NCBI GenBank assembly: GCA_943787175.1
Contig: CALSLK010000005.1
Location: 1-64,000 of the forward strand
DNA from: an uncultured Alphaproteobacteria bacterium
GTDB lineage: Bacteria > Pseudomonadota > Alphaproteobacteria > SP197
Length of the DNA stretch: 64,000 nt
Direction: 5' to 3'
The notes under the pieces: model-generated
The model's input: the letters and a program-made list of their open reading frames with translations, nothing else
The model's database searches: none
Told to the model about the DNA's origin: nothing
In this document: piece after piece, positions 1 through 8,742 of the stretch
Layout of the letters: every line of letters starts with the position of its first letter
Numbering within the stretch: the stretch's first letter is position 1
Program-made: the position numbers and the translations under genes

Positions 1-331
1 AGAGGTAGAGGTGCAGGCCGCCGGCCACGAGGACGATCAGGGCCAGATTGCGGGCGAACATCTCTGCGATCCAGCCCGGCTGCAACTGGACACAGTGCAC
101 CAGGGAAGGCTGCAGGAAATACCAGGTGAAGACGGCCAAACCGACATAGGGCAGAACAAACGACCACAGGAACCCAACGGAAACCAACCATCGAAGCGCC
201 GCCAGGGGCCTCGGCGGAAAGACGAAGATCGGCGCGCCTTCGAGCGGCAAGGGCGGATGCCAGGCCCAGGGCTCGGTGCCCGTCCCGGGCTTCCGCTTGC
301 CAACTTCGCCCTCGATTGACGCGTCTGACAT
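1..331 (-). CDS. Fatty acid hydroxylase / sterol desaturase family protein (N-terminal part)
   Basis: The gene runs off the left edge, so only about 110 residues from the ATG at 331 are visible. A polar N-terminus leads into WAWHPPLPLEGAPIFVFPPR, and then into at least two hydrophobic segments (around residues 50-70 and 90-108) typical of integral membrane di-iron hydroxylases. The His-rich catalytic boxes would lie beyond the edge and cannot be checked. Family members hydroxylate or desaturate lipid acyl or sterol chains in the membrane. The assignment rests on the overall look of this N-terminus, so the exact substrate is unknown. Confidence 0.6.
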   Translation of the reverse strand, partial: MSDASIEGEVGKRKPGTGTEPWAWHPPLPLEGAPIFVFPPRPLAALRWLVSVGFLWSFVLPYVGLAVFTWYFLQPSLVHCVQLQPGWIAEMFARNLALIVLVAGGLHLYL

Positions 332-383
332 AGTCGCCTCGCCTATGGTCTCTGCGTCAACGTGATGGCAAAATTTCGGATCC

Positions 384-411
384 GACCCCGAATGGCAAGC
401 CATTCGGGGTC
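384..411. terminator. Terminator-like hairpin after the betaine-binding gene
   Basis: A perfect 12-bp stem (GACCCCGAATGG / CCATTCGGGGTC) with a CAAG loop lies between the binding-protein gene, which stops at 437, and the hydroxylase gene starting at 331, both on the minus strand. On that strand it is followed by a short AT-rich tract rather than a clean T run, so termination is plausible but not certain. Confidence 0.5.
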
Positions 412-436
412 CGGCCGAAATCATCAGTTCAGGTTA

Positions 437-1372
437 TCAGGAACCAGCCATGGCCTGATCGACCATGGGCTGCCAAACATCCTGATTGTTATCGAGCCAT
501 TCGTTGGTCGCCTCCATCAGATCGACACCCTCGTTATCGACCTTGCCCATCAGTTCTTCCTGGGAGGCATTATCGATCGCGAAGTTCATGATGAAGCGCG
601 AAGCTACCGGCCACTTGTCGACCATGCCCGACCAGCCAGCTTTGAAGACGCGCGGGCTTTTGCATGCTGTACTTGTTGAGCAGGTCATCTGGAATCGCGA
701 CCCAGCCATAGTCGTGTTCGAAGAGCGACCAGTGCGGGGCCCAGAACATCATGGACCAGCGGCGACTGGCGCGCGACAGAGGATTTGAGCTCGGCAACCA
801 ATGCGCCTTCACTGCCGGCGGGAATGACTTCGAAGGGAAGTCCTTCTTCGCGCACCAGATCGCCTCCACGACTTTGCCATTCGGCCGGATAGTCGAGATA
901 ACGTCCGTTCGGTGCAGTTTCCGCTGTAGCGAAGATGTCAGCGCAGCCCAGGAACGCATCCCAATCGGGCAGGCCAGGGCACAGTTCTTCTACATGTTTG
1001 GGATAGAGCCAGCCTTCGCGCGCGTCGATGCCGACCTCGCCGAGATCAATGACCTCACCGCTTTCCAGAAGCGCTGGCCAATACTCAACCCAGGTTGTTG
1101 TCCCAGAGCTCGGGAGCATAGGTGATATCGCCATCGGCAACAGCCGGTGCCATGGCAATGGCCCCGATTGCCACATACTCCACATTGTAACCCATACGCT
1201 CGAGAATCTGCCCGGCGAGTGCCGCGTTGATCGTCTCACCCGTCCAGTTGTTCATGGGAATGATGATCGGATCCTTGGACTCCGGCACGTCTGCCAGTGC
1301 CCCACCGGACAATGTCAGCGAGACCATGGCGCTTGCCAAAATCCCTAATGCCAATTTTCTGGCGTAACCCAT
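437..1372 (-). CDS. Glycine betaine/proline-type ABC transporter substrate-binding protein (frame-disrupted)
   Basis: Periplasmic solute-binding protein of the OpuAC/ProX type, which captures quaternary amines for an ABC importer. The N-terminus has a signal peptide (MGYARKLALGILASAMVSLT, cleavage near ALA-D), followed by IIIPMNNWTGETINAALAGQ. The reading frame changes three times, near 1090, 760 and 660, each shift in the same direction (+1 base or -2). Removing three bases gives about 310 residues, a normal family length. Pieces after each shift still look like the family, for example GWLYPKHVEELCPGLPDW and MFWAPHWSLFEHDYGW. No permease or ATPase is visible, although the operon may continue elsewhere. 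The gene diverges from the UTRA-GntR regulator, which may control it. Sequencing error or recent decay are both possible. Confidence 0.75.
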
Positions 1373-1432
1373 TTAGACCTCCAGTTTGTTAACTGTTTGC
1401 ATAGGCATCAAACCAGATCGCTCGCTTCGGCA

Positions 1433-1460
1433 TTGACTTGGTTACAATCTGGTATGATAC
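1433..1460 (+). promoter_or_regulatory. Candidate promoter and operator of the UTRA-GntR gene
   Basis: A TTGACT hexamer (1433-1438) and a TATGAT hexamer (1453-1458) sit upstream of the ATG at 1468. Their 14-bp spacing is shorter than ideal. The perfect 9-bp palindrome GTATGATAC (1452-1460) covers the -10 box, a typical position for an autorepressing GntR-family site. This placement argues for translation starting at 1468 rather than at the in-frame codon at 1438, which would lie inside the promoter. Confidence 0.4.
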
Positions 1461-1467
1461 TGGTTCC

Positions 1468-2208
1468 ATGAACAAAGCAAGTAACACAGACGGTTTATCC
1501 GCGCAAGTTTTGCGCTATGACGACGTCGCCCGGCGCATCGAGCAAGAGATCAGCGAAGGCAATCTGGGCGTGGGAGATCGCCTGTTGGGCGAACGGGAAC
1601 TGGCGCAGGTATTAGGCGTCAGCCGGGTCACAGTTCGCAGCGCATTGGCGAAGTTAAGATCACGTGGACTGGTCGAGTCTGACGAAACCCGGGGCTGGTT
1701 TGTCAAAAAGGCAATTGTGAACGAGCAAAACGTTCTCCGCAGCTTCACCGAGCTGGCCAACCTTCGCGGCATGACGACAAGTTCGCAGGTCATCTCTCGA
1801 CAGATGCGCGATGCAACGATCGAAGAAGTCGACCTATTCAAACTCGAGGCAGGCGCGACGATTTTCGAAATTGAACGCACCCGGTTCATGGACACAGAAC
1901 CGATTGCCATCGAGGTGAGTCGCATTCCACAAACGCGTTGCCCTAACCTTGCCAACGCCGATCTTGAAAGCGTCTCACTGCACGCTGAACTGAAACAGGC
2001 CGGTTCCGGGCCGGTTCGGGCGGACTACGCACTGACCGCCAAGGCGGCGACCGTTGAGGAAGCCACGATCCTGGAGATTTCGCCGGGAGCACCGTTGCTT
2101 GCCGCGAACGCAATCGCACGAGACACGAAAGGCGACGCAGTCGAAATCAGCTATTCGCTGTTTCGAGCCGACCGCTACAGCTTCAACACCACCCTGTCGG
2201 TTCAGTAG
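1468..2208 (+). CDS. GntR family transcriptional regulator with UTRA domain (HutC type)
   Basis: Predicted DNA-binding repressor of 246 residues. The N-terminal winged helix-turn-helix spans about residues 15-85 (RYDDVARRIEQEISEGNLGV, then LGVSRVTVRSALAKLRSRGL), the classic GntR pattern. The C-terminal half is a UTRA effector-binding domain (IFEIERTRFMDTEPIAIEVS, then the closing SLFRADRYSF motif). UTRA regulators usually sense small metabolites of the pathway they control. The gene diverges from the betaine-type binding protein and precedes the bicupin and ROK genes, so those are the likely targets. I chose the ATG at 1468 because the upstream in-frame codon overlaps promoter-like elements. 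Confidence 0.9.
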   Translation: MNKASNTDGLSAQVLRYDDVARRIEQEISEGNLGVGDRLLGERELAQVLGVSRVTVRSALAKLRSRGLVESDETRGWFVKKAIVNEQNVLRSFTELANLRGMTTSSQVISRQMRDATIEEVDLFKLEAGATIFEIERTRFMDTEPIAIEVSRIPQTRCPNLANADLESVSLHAELKQAGSGPVRADYALTAKAATVEEATILEISPGAPLLAANAIARDTKGDAVEISYSLFRADRYSFNTTLSVQ

Positions 2209-2307
2209 CCGGCAACGTCGCCGGCCCTGCGGCTGGTCTGTCAGGCTGGGACCCCGCACCGAATTCACAGGTAAGTTCATTCACCGTTTTGTAAGGGACA
2301 ATTTGAT

Positions 2308-3174
2308 ATGGCCTATAGAAGTTCTCCTCGACCAAATTTCAAGGAACCCACCGCAATCCCCTATGCTGAAGTGACCCGCTATTTGTGGGGTGACGATGAG
2401 GCGGGTCGGGTCAACGACTGGATCTATGCGTCGAGCGAAAAGATTCACCAACTTATCTTTGGGGTGCCGGCCGGTGGTGGGTTCCGCCATTCGGAATCGT
2501 TTCGCACCATTTTTGGGGCAGACGAGATATTGATCGTCCTGCAGGGACGCATGGTCATCACAAACCCAGAAACCGGTGAGGTTCAGGTGGCCGAGACCGG
2601 GGATTCCGTCATGTTCCAGAAGGACACCTGGCACAATGCTTTCGCCCTTCCCGGAACAGAGCTTCGCGTTCTGGAGTATTTTGCACCGCCGCCCTCGACA
2701 GGGACTTCCGGCAAATACGCACACACCAAGCCATTCCTGACCGAATCCAAATTTTCGCGCGATCAGTTCTTTGGAAACTGGCCGGGTGGACGCCAGGAGG
2801 CCGACGAAACCGGCCATTTCACCATGATCGGAAAATCCGAGCGGTTGTGGTCGATGTGCTCAGGCGATCCCCGGGCATTGACGGGGCTCATCGCCTCGAC
2901 CGACCAGTTGACTGCCGTGGAGGTCATCCTGGAGCCCGGCGGCCGGACTTCGGCGAAGCACCATGGCGGTGACTCGGTCATCTACTCTGAAAAGGGTCGC
3001 GCCAACATCTTGCTTCCAGAAAGGGAAGACGGCGGCCCAGACTGGTTTGAACTGACACCTGGAGACGGCTTCTTTGTGCCCCAGGGCAGCGTGTACCAAC
3101 TCTACAATATGGGCACCGAAACCGCTGGTCTCTACATAGGCGTAGCGCCGACGTACCTTGGCGAGACTGCATGA
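2308..3174 (+). CDS. Bicupin domain protein
   Basis: Soluble protein of 288 residues with two cupin barrels. The first covers roughly residues 45-125 (GGGFRHSESFRT, ILIVLQGRMVITNPETGEV, DSVMFQKDTWHNAF). The second covers roughly residues 200-280 (LEPGGRTSAKHHGGDSVIYS, GDGFFVPQGSVYQLYNM). The paired His residues and following acidic residues in the second barrel could bind a metal. Cupins of this kind include dioxygenases, isomerases and non-catalytic sugar or hormone binders, so the reaction cannot be named. The start has an AAGGGAC ribosome site about 8 bases upstream. The stop overlaps the ROK start by four bases, implying translational coupling. Confidence 0.8.
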   Translation: MAYRSSPRPNFKEPTAIPYAEVTRYLWGDDEAGRVNDWIYASSEKIHQLIFGVPAGGGFRHSESFRTIFGADEILIVLQGRMVITNPETGEVQVAETGDSVMFQKDTWHNAFALPGTELRVLEYFAPPPSTGTSGKYAHTKPFLTESKFSRDQFFGNWPGGRQEADETGHFTMIGKSERLWSMCSGDPRALTGLIASTDQLTAVEVILEPGGRTSAKHHGGDSVIYSEKGRANILLPEREDGGPDWFELTPGDGFFVPQGSVYQLYNMGTETAGLYIGVAPTYLGETA

Positions 3175-4094
3175 GCGACGCAGCTGAACCGGCCTCCCCG
3201 ATTGCACTGGGAATCGATATCGGAGGCACAAAGATTGCGGCCGGGCTGGTCAACATTTCCACCGGTGAAGTCCTTGTCCGGGACCAAATTCCGACCGGTC
3301 CCGAACGCGGCGCGGGCCATATATTCGAAGATACAAAATCCCTGTCCGCGAGGCTGATTGCCATTGCATCGGCCCGCGGACTGGGTGTGTGCGGCATTGG
3401 CCTGGGAATATGCGAAATCGTTGATCATCAGGGGCAAATTACCAGTCACGCGCTTGCAGACTGGAGCGCCATCAACTTCCACGACCTTATCGACAACATT
3501 CCGGTGAATCTCGTCTCCGATGTGCGGGCGGGCGCATTGGCGGAACTGAGATTCGGTGCCGCGCAGGGCGTATCCCATGCTCTCTATGTGTCGATCGGGT
3601 CGGGCATCAGCCCCTGCCTCATCCTTGACGGCAAGCCCTATCCCGGAGCCAACGGTGCGGCGTTGGTCCTTGCCACCGCGCCCACACAATCGACCTGCCA
3701 GAACTGCGGCGAGACACATTCAACCAGCCTGGAGGCAATCGCTTCTGGTCACGGCATCGAGCGGACCTATGACCCACAGCGCCGTCACAGCGCCCGCGCC
3801 ATACTGGCACTGGCACAAGAGGGCGACCTGCGTGCCCGGACCATCGTTGACACGGCGGCCCAGCTTGCCGGGCAAGCGATTGGGGTTCTGTCGAACTGCA
3901 CCGATCCGGAGTTGATCGTCCTTGGCGGCGGTTTGGGCAGCGCTCGCGGGCTTTACCTGACCACTCTCACGGAGGCAGTCAGCCGCGCCCGCTGGTCCGG
4001 GATGACAGATCAGGTGCGCATCGAGCCGGCAGCCATGGGAGCCGAAGCGGGTATTGTCGGCGCGGCCACGGCCTTCCACGAAGCCCTCCACTGA
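3171..4094 (+). CDS. ROK family protein (sugar kinase-like, divergent)
   Basis: Protein of 307 residues with the ASKHA ATP-binding signature DIGGTK at residues 16-21 and a candidate catalytic Asp in LVSDVRAGALAE. The adenosine-site region is VLGGGLGSARG near the C-terminus. The usual ROK zinc site, a GH pair followed by CxCGxxGCxE, is degraded. Here the region reads GANGAALVLATAP then CQNCGETHSTSLE, so two of the expected metal ligands appear missing. It may still phosphorylate a sugar or amino sugar, or it may have lost that activity. The ATGA overlap with the bicupin suggests both act on the same compound. Confidence 0.75.
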   Translation: MSDAAEPASPIALGIDIGGTKIAAGLVNISTGEVLVRDQIPTGPERGAGHIFEDTKSLSARLIAIASARGLGVCGIGLGICEIVDHQGQITSHALADWSAINFHDLIDNIPVNLVSDVRAGALAELRFGAAQGVSHALYVSIGSGISPCLILDGKPYPGANGAALVLATAPTQSTCQNCGETHSTSLEAIASGHGIERTYDPQRRHSARAILALAQEGDLRARTIVDTAAQLAGQAIGVLSNCTDPELIVLGGGLGSARGLYLTTLTEAVSRARWSGMTDQVRIEPAAMGAEAGIVGAATAFHEALH

Positions 4095-4282
4095 CCAATT
4101 TCACGGCTGTGTGCCAGCCGAAGAATCCGCCAAAGCCGCAGCACGCGTTGCCAGAACAACCACCGCGCAGACCGACTTACGCCGCCGCGTTCCACTCACT
4201 GGTCCGACGGCTGTGCATGACATCAGCGTTTACCTGCCGCGAACACAGACATATTTCGTCAAGTTATCGGCGTCAGGTTGAG

Positions 4283-4359
4283 TGGTGGGCCCGGCAGGAC
4301 TCGAACCTGCAACCAGACCGTTATGAGCGGCCGGCTCTAACCAGTTGAGCTACAGGCCC
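4283..4359 (-). tRNA. tRNA with anticodon CAT, probably tRNA-Ile2 (lysidine type)
   Basis: The minus strand gives a 77-nt cloverleaf with acceptor stem GGGCCTG/CAGG-type pairing, a D-loop AGCTCAACTGGTTAGAGC, anticodon loop CTCATAA, T-arm GGTTCGAGTCC, and an encoded 3' CCA. The anticodon CAT fits elongator Met, initiator Met or Ile2. The GGGCC acceptor stem and the TTGG variable region resemble bacterial Ile2, whose C34 is converted to lysidine by TilS. Initiator Met is unlikely because there is no run of three GC pairs in the anticodon stem. Confidence 0.9.
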
Positions 4360-4587
4360 ACACCAGTTCCGTGTTTAGGCAAATGCGCCCATGGCCGCAA
4401 GATCGAAGGCCGGGCTCGGGTTATCGAAACAGATGGTTTGGCCCCGCCGAAACGGCCGGTTTCGCCTGAATACACGCAAGTCCCGTGAAATCTCGCCCGT
4501 GCCCGGAACTGCGGGAATAGAAGCATCGGGAAAGTGTGGGTAACGTCAGCATCGTTGTTTCAACACCGCGCCATCGGAGAACACACC

Positions 4588-4977
4588 ATGCCGAACCACA
4601 TCAACGATCCCGTGATCGAGACAGGTGATGCGCCGTTCAGTCCGATCGTGTGTGATGATCGCTATGCTTTTCTGTCTGGGATCGTCGCCACGGACATGCG
4701 GGGTGGAGGCGATACCGTGGGAGATATCGGCGCAGAGACACGCCTTGTCATGAACACCATCCGGCACCTGTTGGCCACGATCGATCTCACCATGGAGCAA
4801 ATCGTGCGTGTCGAGGTTCACCTGACCGATCTTGACGACATGGATGCAATGAATGCGGTCTATCGCGAGTTCTTCGCCCAAGGCCGGTCCCCGGCACGTA
4901 CCACCACCCAGTCAACCAGGCTGGCTGGAGGTTCGAACGTCGAGATCACCTGCATGGCGCAGCTTCACCAGGACTGA
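4588..4977 (+). CDS. RidA family (YjgF/YER057c/UK114) protein
   Basis: A 129-residue protein of the RidA fold, which hydrolyses reactive enamine/imine intermediates released by PLP enzymes. Recognisable stretches are FSPIVCDDRYAFLSGIVATD and the family region RTTTQSTRLAGGSNVEITCM near the C-terminus. The canonical catalytic Arg of RidA proteins sits in an R-x-x-x motif near this end, and SPARTTT could supply it. I chose the ATG at 4588 because GGAGA lies 10 bases upstream; an in-frame codon at 4534 would add an unconserved extension. It converges on the TauD-like gene with a 14-bp gap. Confidence 0.85.
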   Translation: MPNHINDPVIETGDAPFSPIVCDDRYAFLSGIVATDMRGGGDTVGDIGAETRLVMNTIRHLLATIDLTMEQIVRVEVHLTDLDDMDAMNAVYREFFAQGRSPARTTTQSTRLAGGSNVEITCMAQLHQD

Positions 4978-4991
4978 CAAAAGCAAAGGCG

Positions 4992-5864
4992 TCAGGCCGC
5001 TGGCCGCACGAGCTCGATGCCGTCGGCCTGGCCTGCCGTGATGCAGATGCTGGCGAGCGAACGCTCTTCCTTGTAGGGCCAGGGCCGGCCGCGATGCATG
5101 GTGGCGCGTTCGTCCCAGATGAGCACGTCGCCAACGGCATAGTCGTGGGAATAGACATAGTGTGGTTGGGTGCAGAACGCGGTGAGTTCATCGATCAACG
5201 CCTGGCCCTCATCGTCGGGCATGCCTTCGACGCCATAGGCGTGCGAGGCAATGTAGAGCGCTTCTGCGCCGTGCGACGGATTGGGCCAGATGGCGTTCCA
5301 CACCGTGGGCGGCCACATCGCAATGAAATCCTCTGAGGCTGCTGTCTCTGAAACCCGTTTGCGCGAATGGCCGTAGCTGTGCTTGAGCACGCGCCCGCGG
5401 ATACGGCTGCGCAGATCTTCGGGCATGTCGGCCCAGGCAGCGCGGGTCGAGACGAATTCGGTCTGACCGCCGGTAGAGCTTAGAACACGGGCAGCGATGA
5501 TGTTGGCAAGGGCCGGCCAGGGCAGAAACGTGCTGTCGGTATGCCAGAGTTGGTTGGCCTTCATCTGCATGACACGCCGGCTTTCTTCCTGGGTCGCAAG
5601 CGTGTCGTCATCCAGCCGGTTGGAAACGAGCGACATCACCGCCTCATGTTTCTCCGGCTCCTTTTCGCGGATCTCCACGGGACCGAACAAACGCCCGAAC
5701 GCCAGATGTGAAGCGTCGTTAAGCGACTGATTGCGGAAGAACAACAGGGAGTGATTCTCGAAGGCTTCCCGGATTTCCGTGTAGCCGTTTGTCGCGGTCA
5801 CCTCACGCAGGTCGACATCGTGAATCTCGACACCAAAACGATCATGGAGCGGTGTGGTGCGCAT
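4992..5864 (-). CDS. TauD/TfdA family Fe(II)/2-oxoglutarate dioxygenase
   Basis: A 290-residue cytosolic dioxygenase that would hydroxylate a small organic substrate using 2-oxoglutarate and O2. The iron triad is visible as H108 and D110 (QLWHTDSTF) and H257 (ATMHRGRPW), with R268 positioned to bind 2-oxoglutarate. The N-terminal FGVEIHDVDL and LLFFRNQSL stretches are standard for TauD/TfdA. The substrate cannot be told from sequence, since taurine, 2,4-D and related acids all fall in this family. It is the last gene of a minus-strand run after the EF-hand and crotonase genes. Confidence 0.88.
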   Translation of the reverse strand: MRTTPLHDRFGVEIHDVDLREVTATNGYTEIREAFENHSLLFFRNQSLNDASHLAFGRLFGPVEIREKEPEKHEAVMSLVSNRLDDDTLATQEESRRVMQMKANQLWHTDSTFLPWPALANIIAARVLSSTGGQTEFVSTRAAWADMPEDLRSRIRGRVLKHSYGHSRKRVSETAASEDFIAMWPPTVWNAIWPNPSHGAEALYIASHAYGVEGMPDDEGQALIDELTAFCTQPHYVYSHDYAVGDVLIWDERATMHRGRPWPYKEERSLASICITAGQADGIELVRPAA

Positions 5865-5938
5865 GGCAGCCCTCCCAGGTTCCGACGATGGTATCGTTGA
5901 GCCCTCTACGCGGTGGCGTCAACGCAAAGATGCAGACC

Positions 5939-6715
5939 TCAGCGGCCTTTCCAGACCGGTGCACGTTTTTCCATGTAGGCCCTGGGGCCTTCCAGGGCGT
6001 CCTGGCTGCCGTGAACCTTTTTCTGGCCGGTCAGGCGGCCGGCATCGCGTGCGGCATAGGCCATTTCCGGAGAGACAGAACCCGCGATCATGGCCATCTG
6101 CTTGAGGGCCGAGACCGACAGCGGGGCCGACGCGGCAATCCGGTCGGCAAGCTCGCGCGCGCTGGTCATCAGATCCGCGGCGGGAACGCTCCTAAGGACA
6201 AGTCCCATCGCAACAGCTTCGGCGGCATCCAGCTTACGCCCGGTATAGAGCATCTCGAGTGCGACCTGTTGGGAAACGCGACCCATCAGACGCGGGATGG
6301 TGCCGATGTCGACCGTGAGGCCAAGGGTCGCTTCCGTAAGGAAAAAGCTGGCGTGATCTGCGGTAATCATGAAATCGCAGGCCAGTGCCAGTTCAAACCC
6401 GCCAGCGACGCAGGCACCGTTGATCGCGGCGATGACGGGTTTGTGGAGATCGTGGCGCTCGCAAAGGCCACACCAGCCGCCGGCACCCCAATCGTTGTCG
6501 CCATCACCGGAGGAAGAGAGATCCCAGCCAGCCGAGAAGATGCGCTCGCCCGCGCCGGTCAGGATGGCGACGCGCAAGGCATCGTCGTTCTGCAATTCAT
6601 CGAAGGCAGCCGATAGGGCGCGGCTTGTCGCCGCATCAACGGCATTGACCTTTGGGCGGTCCAGCGTGATCTCCAGTACCGCGCCATTCCGTTCTGTCTT
6701 GACTGCGTCGCTCAT
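5939..6715 (-). CDS. Enoyl-CoA hydratase/isomerase (crotonase) family protein
   Basis: A 258-residue crotonase-fold enzyme acting on acyl-CoA thioesters. The oxyanion-hole regions are visible as ERIFSAGWDLSS and [20 protein letters not shown], followed by FLTEATLGLTVDIGTIPRLM. The first catalytic Glu of enoyl-CoA hydratase is replaced by a Gly/Ala-rich segment (CVAGGFELAL), and EATLG is at the second position. The overall look is closest to carnitinyl-CoA dehydratase-like members, but that is not decisive. It is similar in layout to the second crotonase at 25694-26488. It lies 25 bp after the EF-hand gene on the same strand. Confidence 0.85.
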   Translation of the reverse strand: MSDAVKTERNGAVLEITLDRPKVNAVDAATSRALSAAFDELQNDDALRVAILTGAGERIFSAGWDLSSSGDGDNDWGAGGWCGLCERHDLHKPVIAAINGACVAGGFELALACDFMITADHASFFLTEATLGLTVDIGTIPRLMGRVSQQVALEMLYTGRKLDAAEAVAMGLVLRSVPAADLMTSARELADRIAASAPLSVSALKQMAMIAGSVSPEMAYAARDAGRLTGQKKVHGSQDALEGPRAYMEKRAPVWKGR

Positions 6716-6740
6716 AAGTCCCTGTCCTTTGGTCGATCAA

Positions 6741-7271
6741 CTACTGAAACATACCCTGCAACATGCCCGGCGGCAGTTCCAGACGCTGTGCCAGACCATC
6801 CCGGTCGACCGCATCGGGATCGACGATGACCTGTGACATCGGGCGATCATCCAGCCTGACATCAGCCAGAAGCTCGCGTTGGGTGACCGTGCCGTCACCG
6901 TTGCTGTCGAAGCCCGCGATCAGCCGATCCGCGCCGCGCCCATCGAACATGAGCATGCCCAGGCCAACCATCGTGCGGGCACGCGCCGGGATCAACGTCT
7001 GGGAGGCTTCAAACCAGACACCCAGGATACGTCGTGCTTCGGTGAGATGCGCAGCGGTCAGACCGTCAGAGGGCGACAAGCCGACAAACGACCAGCCCAG
7101 ATCGACGCAGGCCTGCGCAGGCTGACGGGTGCAGGCATCCAGCGCACCGCCGACGAGGCTGTTGACGGCAATAACCTCCTGCTCGGCAGGTGCTGCATGG
7201 CTCCACAGGAGAACCGCAAAAACCAGCGCCGCCTTGGCCCGGTAACGCGTCTGCCGCATAGTGCGCTTCAT
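6741..7271 (-). CDS. Secreted EF-hand domain protein of unknown function
   Basis: A predicted exported protein of 176 residues. It begins with a basic stretch and a hydrophobic signal peptide ([16 protein letters not shown], cleavage near APA-E). Near residue 120 is one good calcium-binding EF-hand loop, [12 protein letters not shown], followed by a degenerate second loop ([12 protein letters not shown]). Two Cys pairs in the middle ([15 protein letters not shown]) could form a disulfide in the periplasm. No enzymatic domain is recognised. I chose the ATG at 7271; one at 7259 is also possible. Either start overlaps, head to head, the start of the flavin monooxygenase on the other strand. Confidence 0.65.
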   Translation of the reverse strand: MKRTMRQTRYRAKAALVFAVLLWSHAAPAEQEVIAVNSLVGGALDACTRQPAQACVDLGWSFVGLSPSDGLTAAHLTEARRILGVWFEASQTLIPARARTMVGLGMLMFDGRGADRLIAGFDSNGDGTVTQRELLADVRLDDRPMSQVIVDPDAVDRDGLAQRLELPPGMLQGMFQ

Positions 7272-8286
7272 GATCAACGTTCCACTCTCCGTTCTCGACT
7301 TATCACCCATCTGCGAAGGCTCTGGCGCTGGTCAGGCATTACGCAACACCATCGACCTGGCGCGCCATGCCGAGGCCTGGGGATTCAACCGGTACTGGCT
7401 GGCAGAGCATCACAACATGCCGGGCATTGCCAGTGCCGCCACCGCAGTGGTCATCGGACAGGTCGCAGCGGCAACCAGCACGCTGCGCGTTGGATCAGGC
7501 GGCGTCATGCTGCCCAACCACGCTCCGCTTGTGATCACAGAACAATATGGCACCCTTGCGGCGCTGTTCCCCGGCCGCATTGAACTGGGTCTGGGCCGCG
7601 CACCGGGAACCGACCAGCACACGGCCCACGCCCTGCGTCGCACACTGACGGGCAGTTCGGATGATTTCCCGCGCGATGTGCTGGAACTCCAGCATTACTT
7701 CAGGGAACCAGAGCCCGGCCAGCAGATTCAAGCCGTGCCCGGAGCGGGCCTTAACGTACCATTGTGGATTTTGGGCTCCAGCCTGTTCGGCGCACAGCTC
7801 GCCGCTGCCCTGGGTCTGCCCTATGCCTTTGCTTCGCATTTTGCGCCCGGCGCCATGATGCAGGCCATTGCGGTCTATCGCGAGCGGTTCGAACCCTCTG
7901 AACAATTGGACAAACCCCATGTCATGCTGGGCATGAACGTGGTCGCGGCTGACACCGATGAAGAGGCCGCGTTCCTGCGAACCTCGGTCATGCAGTCCTT
8001 TGTCAATCTGCGCCGGGGCACGCCGGGCAAGCTGCCGCCGCCGATTGAGAACTACGAAGAGCGGTTGATGCCTGCCGAACGCATGATGCTCGATGAATCG
8101 CTTTCCTGTTCGGCCGTGGGTTCACCCGACGTCGCCATGGCCGAGATCGCCGCGTTCATCGAGCGTACCGGTGCCGACGAAATCATGATGACCTGCCATA
8201 TCCACGACCATGCCAAACGGCTGAAGAGTTTCGAGCTGGTGGTTGAGCGCATGAACGTCCAGGCCGAAGCGCAAGCCTCGGCTTAA
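7261..8286 (+). CDS. LLM class flavin-dependent oxidoreductase (luciferase-like monooxygenase)
   Basis: A 341-residue TIM-barrel enzyme of the bacterial luciferase-like family, which uses reduced flavin (FMNH2 or F420H2) to oxidise organic substrates. The N-terminal [11 protein letters not shown], the [19 protein letters not shown] block, [17 protein letters not shown] and [14 protein letters not shown] are textbook for this family. The longest frame opens with GTG at 7261; ATG at 7270 is an equally likely start and gives 338 residues. The stop overlaps the yaiI stop on the other strand within a shared TTAA. Substrate unknown. Confidence 0.9.
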   Translation: MRFMINVPLSVLDLSPICEGSGAGQALRNTIDLARHAEAWGFNRYWLAEHHNMPGIASAATAVVIGQVAAATSTLRVGSGGVMLPNHAPLVITEQYGTLAALFPGRIELGLGRAPGTDQHTAHALRRTLTGSSDDFPRDVLELQHYFREPEPGQQIQAVPGAGLNVPLWILGSSLFGAQLAAALGLPYAFASHFAPGAMMQAIAVYRERFEPSEQLDKPHVMLGMNVVAADTDEEAAFLRTSVMQSFVNLRRGTPGKLPPPIENYEERLMPAERMMLDESLSCSAVGSPDVAMAEIAAFIERTGADEIMMTCHIHDHAKRLKSFELVVERMNVQAEAQASA

Positions 8287-8735
8287 CCGCCACGCAGCGC
8301 CTTCTGCACAGAACGTTCCACGGCGTCGAGAAAACGAAGGCGGTCCTTTTTCGAGAACGCGGCGTTGTAGCCGGCGCTTTCTCCGGTTTCGCGCAGGTGT
8401 GCATTGAGGTCGCGCATGGCCAGCGCCGAACCGATACCGGCCTGCGTGAATTCGCGCCCCTGGGACCCCAGCACAATCGCGCCGGAATCCAGGCATCGCG
8501 CGGCAAGCGGTATGTCGCGCGTGATGACGATATCGCCCTTGGCCGCACGCTCGGCGATCCAGTCATCGGCAACGTCGGGGCCCTGATCGACCACCACCAG
8601 CTTGATGCGCGGATCGGGATCCGTGCGCATCCAGCTGTTGGAAACCATGTTGACCTCCAGCCCGTGGCGTTGCGCAACGCGCACAACCTCATCTTTCACG
8701 GGGCAGGCATCGGCATCGACATAGATGATGGTCAT
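8283..8735 (-). CDS. YaiI/YqxD family protein (DUF188)
   Basis: A 150-residue cytosolic protein of the UPF0178/DUF188 family. The hallmark N-terminus [14 protein letters not shown] is followed by [14 protein letters not shown] and [20 protein letters not shown]. These conserved Asp residues give it a PIN-like nuclease appearance, but no activity has been firmly assigned to the family to my knowledge. It converges on the flavin monooxygenase, and the two coding regions overlap by four bases at their stops. Confidence 0.9.
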   Translation of the reverse strand: MTIIYVDADACPVKDEVVRVAQRHGLEVNMVSNSWMRTDPDPRIKLVVVDQGPDVADDWIAERAAKGDIVITRDIPLAARCLDSGAIVLGSQGREFTQAGIGSALAMRDLNAHLRETGESAGYNAAFSKKDRLRFLDAVERSVQKALRGG

Positions 8736-8742
8736 GGGTGGT

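Noticed and set aside
4054..4348. Two short plus-strand frames after the ROK gene
   Set aside because: They overlap the tRNA and contain the translated reverse complement of its T-arm and anticodon arm; no conserved protein features.
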